In this document: positions 59,653 through 64,000 of the stretch, in pieces | Layout: every line of letters begins with the position of its first letter | How positions within the stretch are numbered: position 1 is the first letter of the stretch | Assembly: GCA_001599595.1 (NCBI GenBank) | Contig: BCHH01000011.1 | Location: 1,199,894-1,263,893 of the forward strand | Origin: Beverwykella pulmonaria | Lineage: Eukaryota; Ascomycota; Dothideomycetes; Pleosporales; Melanommataceae | Length of the DNA: 64,000 nt | Direction of reading: 5' to 3' | Made by a program: the position numbers and the translations under genes | Notes under the pieces: model-generated | Database searches by the model: none | What the model saw: the letters and a program-made list of their open reading frames with translations, nothing else | Told to the model about the DNA's origin: nothing

Positions 59653-60195
59653 TGTGTCCTGTTGTGAGAAAGTGGTGTTTGAGTGTTCGCGAAAGCGTTG
59701 TAGTGTCAATGGTATAATCTCAAGACAACACTCCCGCACGAGCGACACTGCGTCGGTTGTGTTCATACCCTGGCTCATAGCATGCTTAGCGGACAATACC
59801 AACAGTCCGACTCTTCGCCCCATCCGTTAATGAAACATGCGCATGAGGTCCTTGTGGGCTAGAGAAACCTGCAGGGATGTTCAGCCAAAAATGCACGCAC
59901 ACTTGCTCGCGATTACCAGGAAGTTCCGACGATCACGTGCTATCGTTATTCATCACTGCTTGGGCTTTCAGGTTCTTGGAATTTCCGTCTCTCATTTGCA
60001 AAAATGCGAAGACTGCTATTGTGGCTTAGAGTAATTGTTGAACTTTCAAATAGGGTCAGGGGTACAACAAGACGTTTTCTACGGGCGATCATATCCTGAG
60101 AGGTTCTCCGTCGCCATCCAGGCATACAATATGCTTCACGCTTTGTGGCACCTCATCCTTCCAATCTAGACCCTCTTAAATCGCCAAAATGTCCT
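59653..60195. promoter_or_regulatory. Upstream region of the KDSR gene
   Basis: Promoter side of the reductase and 3' side of the oxoamine synthase pseudogene. The open frame of KDSR exon 1 continues upstream to 59823, but the first methionine followed by the conserved Rossmann motif is at 59652. Confidence 0.4.
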
Positions 60196-61458
60196 TCACA
60201 AAATCAAACAGACTTCGGACCAGGCGGTCTGGAAGGGTCGCGCAGCCCAATCGCTACTCAGTGGAATGCGCAATATGTCGAGATCCTGTGCAGTATTCCA
60301 GAGAGGATGCGCAGTGACTGACGTGAAGAATGATCTTACAAGACGTTGGATTTGTGACCTCGCCTGTACTACAATCAGCATACAAAGTAAAAGCACTTCT
60401 TAGGTTGAAGACATACTTGATCCATTTCCTTTGTCGTCAAGATGTTGTATCCGGCTCGAATGGCTGCTACTGATGGAAAAGACGGCGTAGTTGAAAAGAT
60501 CACAGATCTCGCAAAGTTGACAAGACCCGCACGCACGGCGTCACACGTAAATATGATGGCTGCCGTCTATATCATCAGCAGCTAGAACAGACAGATTTTG
60601 CGCAGTACATACCTCCGCTAGCGCATACTGCCTTCCCGAAGGTATACAATATTACTGCGACATGCTTCTCCAGACCAAGTTCTGATACAAGGCCTCTCCC
60701 TTTATCACCGATGATTCCAGTGCTGTGTGCCTCGTCCACGACAAATTGTACAATACCACTTTCCTCGCCGAATACCGCATATGCTGCGTCTATAAGATCT
60801 TGGGGTGGGCATATGTCACCCTCCATACTATATACAGACTCAACAGCGACGAGCACGCATCACTTTTTCGTCTGACTTATGCCTGCGAATATAAGATAGA
60901 AAGCAGAAGGCTCTTAAAGGAATCCACGTCATTATGCGCAAGCTCCTTACAGTCCATAACGAGGCTGTGCCTGATACCCTCATGAGTGCTAACATGAACA
61001 AGCGCATCATACACAATGACGTCTCCTAGACGCAGGATTGCACTCTAAATCGCGAGATTTCCGTCGTATCCAGAATTGAGCAGCAACCCTGTTTCCGCGC
61101 CATGATAGCGAGCTATAAGGTCTTCTGTCTCATGCAAATATGGATAACTTCCGTCTAGTAGTCAAGATGCTCCTGAGCCTGGTGAGAAGTCTCGATGCCT
61201 GGCTAGCTCCTTGAAGAATTCTTCCCGAAGTCGACCTGAGGAGCCTAACGAAAGAATGTCATTCGAGCAGAAGTCCACGTTATCGCTAATTTTCCAGGTG
61301 TTGGGCACAGTAAGGGCTGAACTTTGATTGGAACGTCGCTTATCTAAGGCGTCCTTGAGGTTCCGTATGAATTTATCTGGCTCTTTGCGTGTTCGTTGAT
61401 CGAGTTTCTGGTATCAAATTCTTGAAACGAGGTTCCTCTCAATAGGAGTTCTATTCAT
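60196..61458 (-). pseudogene. Alpha-oxoamine synthase (BioF/SPT-like, PLP enzyme) pseudogene
   Basis: From an ATG at 61458 the frame reads VDFCSNDILSLGSSGRL, then PGSGAS-stop-LLDGSYPYLHE and ARYHGAETGLLLNSGYDGN. A further stop follows, and then LRLGDVIVYDALVHVSTHEGI. These are the consecutive blocks of alpha-oxoamine synthases. After a frameshift near 60860 it reads VESVYSMEGDICPP and VDEAHSTGIIG, then TFGKAVCASG with the PLP-binding Lys. Two later exon-like pieces follow, the second ending WNTAQDLDILRIP and then SDWAARPFQT. At least three in-frame stops (TGA, TGA, TAG) are visible. The Arg expected before LLDG is TGA, one C-to-T step from CGA. The family condenses amino acids with acyl-CoA or acyl chains; the close intact neighbour is a 3-keto-sphinganine reductase. 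Confidence 0.82.
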
Positions 61459-62042
61459 AATGGCGGACCCAGAACATGAACGGAGTTGACATTCAGCAAA
61501 TTGTCAGTAGCTTGGATAAGGGGTTTCAATCATACAATTCTGTAAAAATTTCGGTGCTACGAAGCTAGACAATGTCGATGCGAGTACCTTGGTTTGCGAA
61601 AACCTTCTTTGTCCTTCGAAAAGAGACGAGACACCTACAGGGCGCACCCCGGTTCACCCTGGTCAAGTTTACATGACGCTACGGTAGGCTTTTAGAGGTA
61701 CAGCCTAAAAGCGACATCCTTCAAGGATGGCTGCAGCTCTATATTGATTGCCAACAACGATATTGAGGAGGCAGGCTGTCGCGCGGCGCAGTAAGGAGAG
61801 AAAGCTGGCCCCCACTGATTATTGCCTTTTGATTGAACACCTGCATGAGTGCAGACGAAGGCTGCAGAATGTCAATCTTCATATCGCATGGAGCCCGTTC
61901 TTGGGATCCGACAAAGAAATCGTCGGTCAGACCAGACACCGATTGATCTTAAACATATATTCACGCGATGTAGCCGCTAACGCGAGAAGGAGGACAGCTC
62001 TGTTACCTAGCGATATCAGCCCATGTCTCAGACGCCTTCGGC
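61459..62042. other. Spacer, no gene recognised
   Basis: Short ORFs on both strands (for example 61748-62092 plus) without a recognisable domain; possibly further decayed coding sequence. Confidence 0.35.
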
Positions 62043-62300
62043 TGCTCGATTTGCCTTCTTCTCAACCACAAGTGCACCCTGGCTACCTATGAACCATTCA
62101 ACGGCTCTCTTGGTTCCTTCCGCAGTCGCCAAGCGGGGCCGATACCCTAGTTGGATCTTGATCTTGTTGATCTTAAACGTCTAGTCGTGCTAGCAATGTG
62201 ACTTTGTTCTGGATGTGCGCCTCATCAGGGAGATCGTGGGCCAGATGCCAGCCAAGGAAATCTACGCCGCAAACCATCAAAACAGGCGAATTGAGAAGCG
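62043..62300 (-). pseudogene. Remnant of a 3beta-HSD/NAD-epimerase-type dehydrogenase
   Basis: The minus strand first reads a degenerate Rossmann start (VLMVCGVDFLGWHLAHDLPDE, where GGxGFLGWHL is expected) and soon after, past a stop, the C-terminal signature LGYRPRLATAEGTKRAVEWF with a polar tail. These two ends of the 3beta-hydroxysteroid dehydrogenase/isomerase family are normally about 250 residues apart, so the middle has been deleted. The C-terminal match is convincing; the N-terminal match is weaker. Confidence 0.55.
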
Positions 62301-63065
62301 TGACCGCCACGGTGGGGCTCGAAATATGCAGGTGACAGGGTGGGAGAATCGAGAATCAGTGAGATCAGGAGGATGCTTTCCGTGGCCACTAGACAGGATT
62401 CGCGAGTTGATGTGGATCTTTCTGCAGTGCGCTGCAGTTTCCTGATGTTCCACGGTACGAACCGTCTGCTACGCCGCTGACTTGCATGAGCCTTGCAGGC
62501 GGTCCCTGCTTTTGCAATTTAGCCACTGCTGGGGCTGGAAGTGAGGCGGTAAGGTGAAGAAAAATTGCTTCCTTGAAGCTTTCCAGCCAGGGATAGGAAG
62601 CTGGTCCTTGTAGTCGAATTCCTGTATGCGACACGCTGGCGCTATAGTTCTTGCAGACCTTGGAGGAGTCAATTCGTTGGAAATTAATTACGGCGCAGCT
62701 CAGGGCACATGGCCGCATATGGGAGAACGGCGACGTACAGTCAGAGACAGCGCGCACAACAAGGAATATCCTTCCTTGGCCATAGAAACCGCCCAAAGGA
62801 GGATAGGGTGAATAATTGGGCGATAGTGACGCTCTGGTACTCTTGGATGTCGAAGAGCTCCATGTTTTTGAATCAACGAGTCGTCACCTCGCAAGAATGT
62901 CATCGCGCTGATAAGCGCGATCGAGACTGTGCCCCAGCCCATACGTGACCCGCACACAAGCTTTCAGGTTCGAAATCTACAGCCAGCGCACAAAATTTGA
63001 TACTCCTCTCAACTGAGTCACGTCAGCTTCAACGTTTTGATATACAACACTTCATTGTCGATCGT
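62301..63065. other. Spacer, no gene recognised
   Basis: A minus-strand open frame at 62389-62796 has protein-like composition but I do not recognise it. No other signal. Confidence 0.35.
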
Positions 63066-63705
63066 CAAAATGCAGGTTTATGGACGTCCCAGTCCTCCAA
63101 CACTTCAGCCCTGAAAAGTAGATTATGGTACTTACAGATGCTTTGGATTTTGCAATGGCGGCTATAATCCTCCAACCGCAATCGTCAGATATTGCCTCTG
63201 AACCACACTGGAAGCCAGTTACATTTTAGAGCTGGAAGTTTGGTGGACCAGAGGTACAGCGGAATACCTATAAGAAGGAGCTCTGCACTATTGTGGAGAG
63301 CTTCAAGCATTAGAGACACTACCTCAAACACGCGTCCACAACGACGCGCGTAGTTACAGACTACAATAACTCAAGTAGTTTATAACAACAAAGGAACTCT
63401 CGGAACTTGCTTAATTTAACTTCAAGATAGACTACAAACTAGGAGAAAGCAATCACGTGGATGGTCCGTCATGACGCTCTAATTTAATTATGCTAAAGGC
63501 TTTAAAGCAGGGGAAATTAGAGCCATACATGGTGCGATGCTCCCCACGCTACAAAACAAACTCTAAGTCTAGTCACTCAGAGTAACTAGGGCTACTGCAC
63601 CCACGCCTAATCTAGCTCTGAGCAGGATATAATCCAAGCCTTATTAGGAGAGACTAAAGGCCGCTTATAGGAATGACTTGAACCTTTTAGATCTAGATAT
63701 TCCTA
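63066..63705 (+). pseudogene. Degenerate Ty3/gypsy pol fragment (RT end and RNase H)
   Basis: Across frameshifts and stops the plus strand reads PVLQHFSPEK and TDALDFAMAAIIL, then WKPVTF and YKKELCTIVESFKH, then RHYLKH, TTKELSELA and FNFKIDYKLGESN. This is the order of blocks at the RT/RNase H boundary of Ty3/gypsy elements (TDASDxAxGAVL, YxxxxKELLAIV, RHYL, TTKELS, FxFxIxYxPG). Many TAA and TAG codons fit RIP damage. Neither LTR of this element is identified in the window. Confidence 0.8.
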
Positions 63706-63712
63706 ACGTATT

Positions 63713-63842
63713 TGTAAGCCCAGGACACCATAATGTCACGTGGATATGCCACTGACTAGTCAGTCCGTCATATATATCAGAGCTGTAAATACATCACATA
63801 CAATACACATCTTGACACCTTTCCTCCACGCCTCAGCTTACA
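63713..63842 (+). mobile_element. 130-bp solo element with TGTAAGC/GCTTACA ends
   Basis: Starts TGTAAGCCCAGG and ends CTCAGCTTACA, so it has 7-bp inverted ends and TG...CA termini. It is flanked by perfect GTATT duplications. The same family occurs at 43962-44236 and 20460-20645. It could be a very short solo LTR (TRIM-like) or a non-autonomous element; the 5-bp duplication favours an LTR-type integrase. Confidence 0.8.
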
Positions 63843-64000
63843 GTATTATCAGAAAACTGTAATACATTATAATTAGTTAGTACTCCCCCCCCTGATTTAC
63901 CAGAGATGGCAACAATCAATCCGAATCCAAGTAGTTGATTGATCAATTTATTATGTAACAATTCAATCAATTCAAGCTGTTTGTATAGATTTTTGCAATC
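63843..64000. other. AT-rich window end
   Basis: Repeat-derived AT-rich sequence after the target duplication. Nothing recognised. Confidence 0.35.

Noticed and set aside
1..64000. CRISPR arrays, bacterial operons or ribosome-binding sites
   Set aside because: No spaced identical repeats, and the spliceosomal introns show that this is fungal nuclear DNA.

Overview
The window is nuclear DNA of a filamentous ascomycete (Pezizomycotina). The genes are cut by short spliceosomal introns (47-97 nt) with CTAAC-type branch points. Fungal families are present (a LaeA-like methyltransferase, an AA9 polysaccharide monooxygenase, an ankyrin NLR, fungal rhodopsin-domain proteins), and degraded transposons carry C-to-T-type stop codons that suggest RIP. 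I cannot name the species. Every gene model below was spliced by hand from the sequence, and the exon phases were checked.

Region 1 (1-32.7 kb) is mostly conserved housekeeping DNA: alpha-actinin, a CRIB-domain protein, the small complex I subunit NDUFB3/B12, the CAF1/Pop2 deadenylase, the ribosome-biogenesis factor Rpf1 diverging from glycyl-tRNA synthetase across a 248-bp promoter, and a LaeA-type methyltransferase. Intergenic spaces are unusually long (about 4.2 kb and 7.8 kb). A small accessory patch at 20.4-24.4 kb holds a secreted jacalin-like protein, a small secreted-protein ORF without a start codon, and the decayed C-terminus of a polyketide synthase.

Region 2 (33-44.3 kb) is a transposon-rich island. 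It holds four solo LTRs of two families, each with a 5-bp target duplication, a pogo/Fot1-like transposase relic with one of those LTRs nested inside, and a head-to-head pair of a third repeat. Three intact-looking genes sit among them: a secreted AA9 LPMO, a secreted SLT/lysozyme-like protein and an MFS anion transporter.

Region 3 (45.3-50.6 kb) is one large NLR gene: HeLo-like N-terminus, NACHT, and about 31 ankyrin repeats.

Region 4 (51-64 kb) looks like a dead biosynthetic locus. It has two cytochrome P450 pseudogenes, two rhodopsin-domain pseudogenes, an Erg6-like methyltransferase with an early stop, an alpha-oxoamine synthase pseudogene and a 3beta-HSD remnant. The one intact reading frame among them is a 3-ketodihydrosphingosine reductase. 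The window ends in a degraded Ty3/gypsy pol fragment and a 130-bp solo element. The combination of alpha-oxoamine synthase, KDSR-type reductase and P450s recalls sphingoid-like metabolite pathways, but that is inference.
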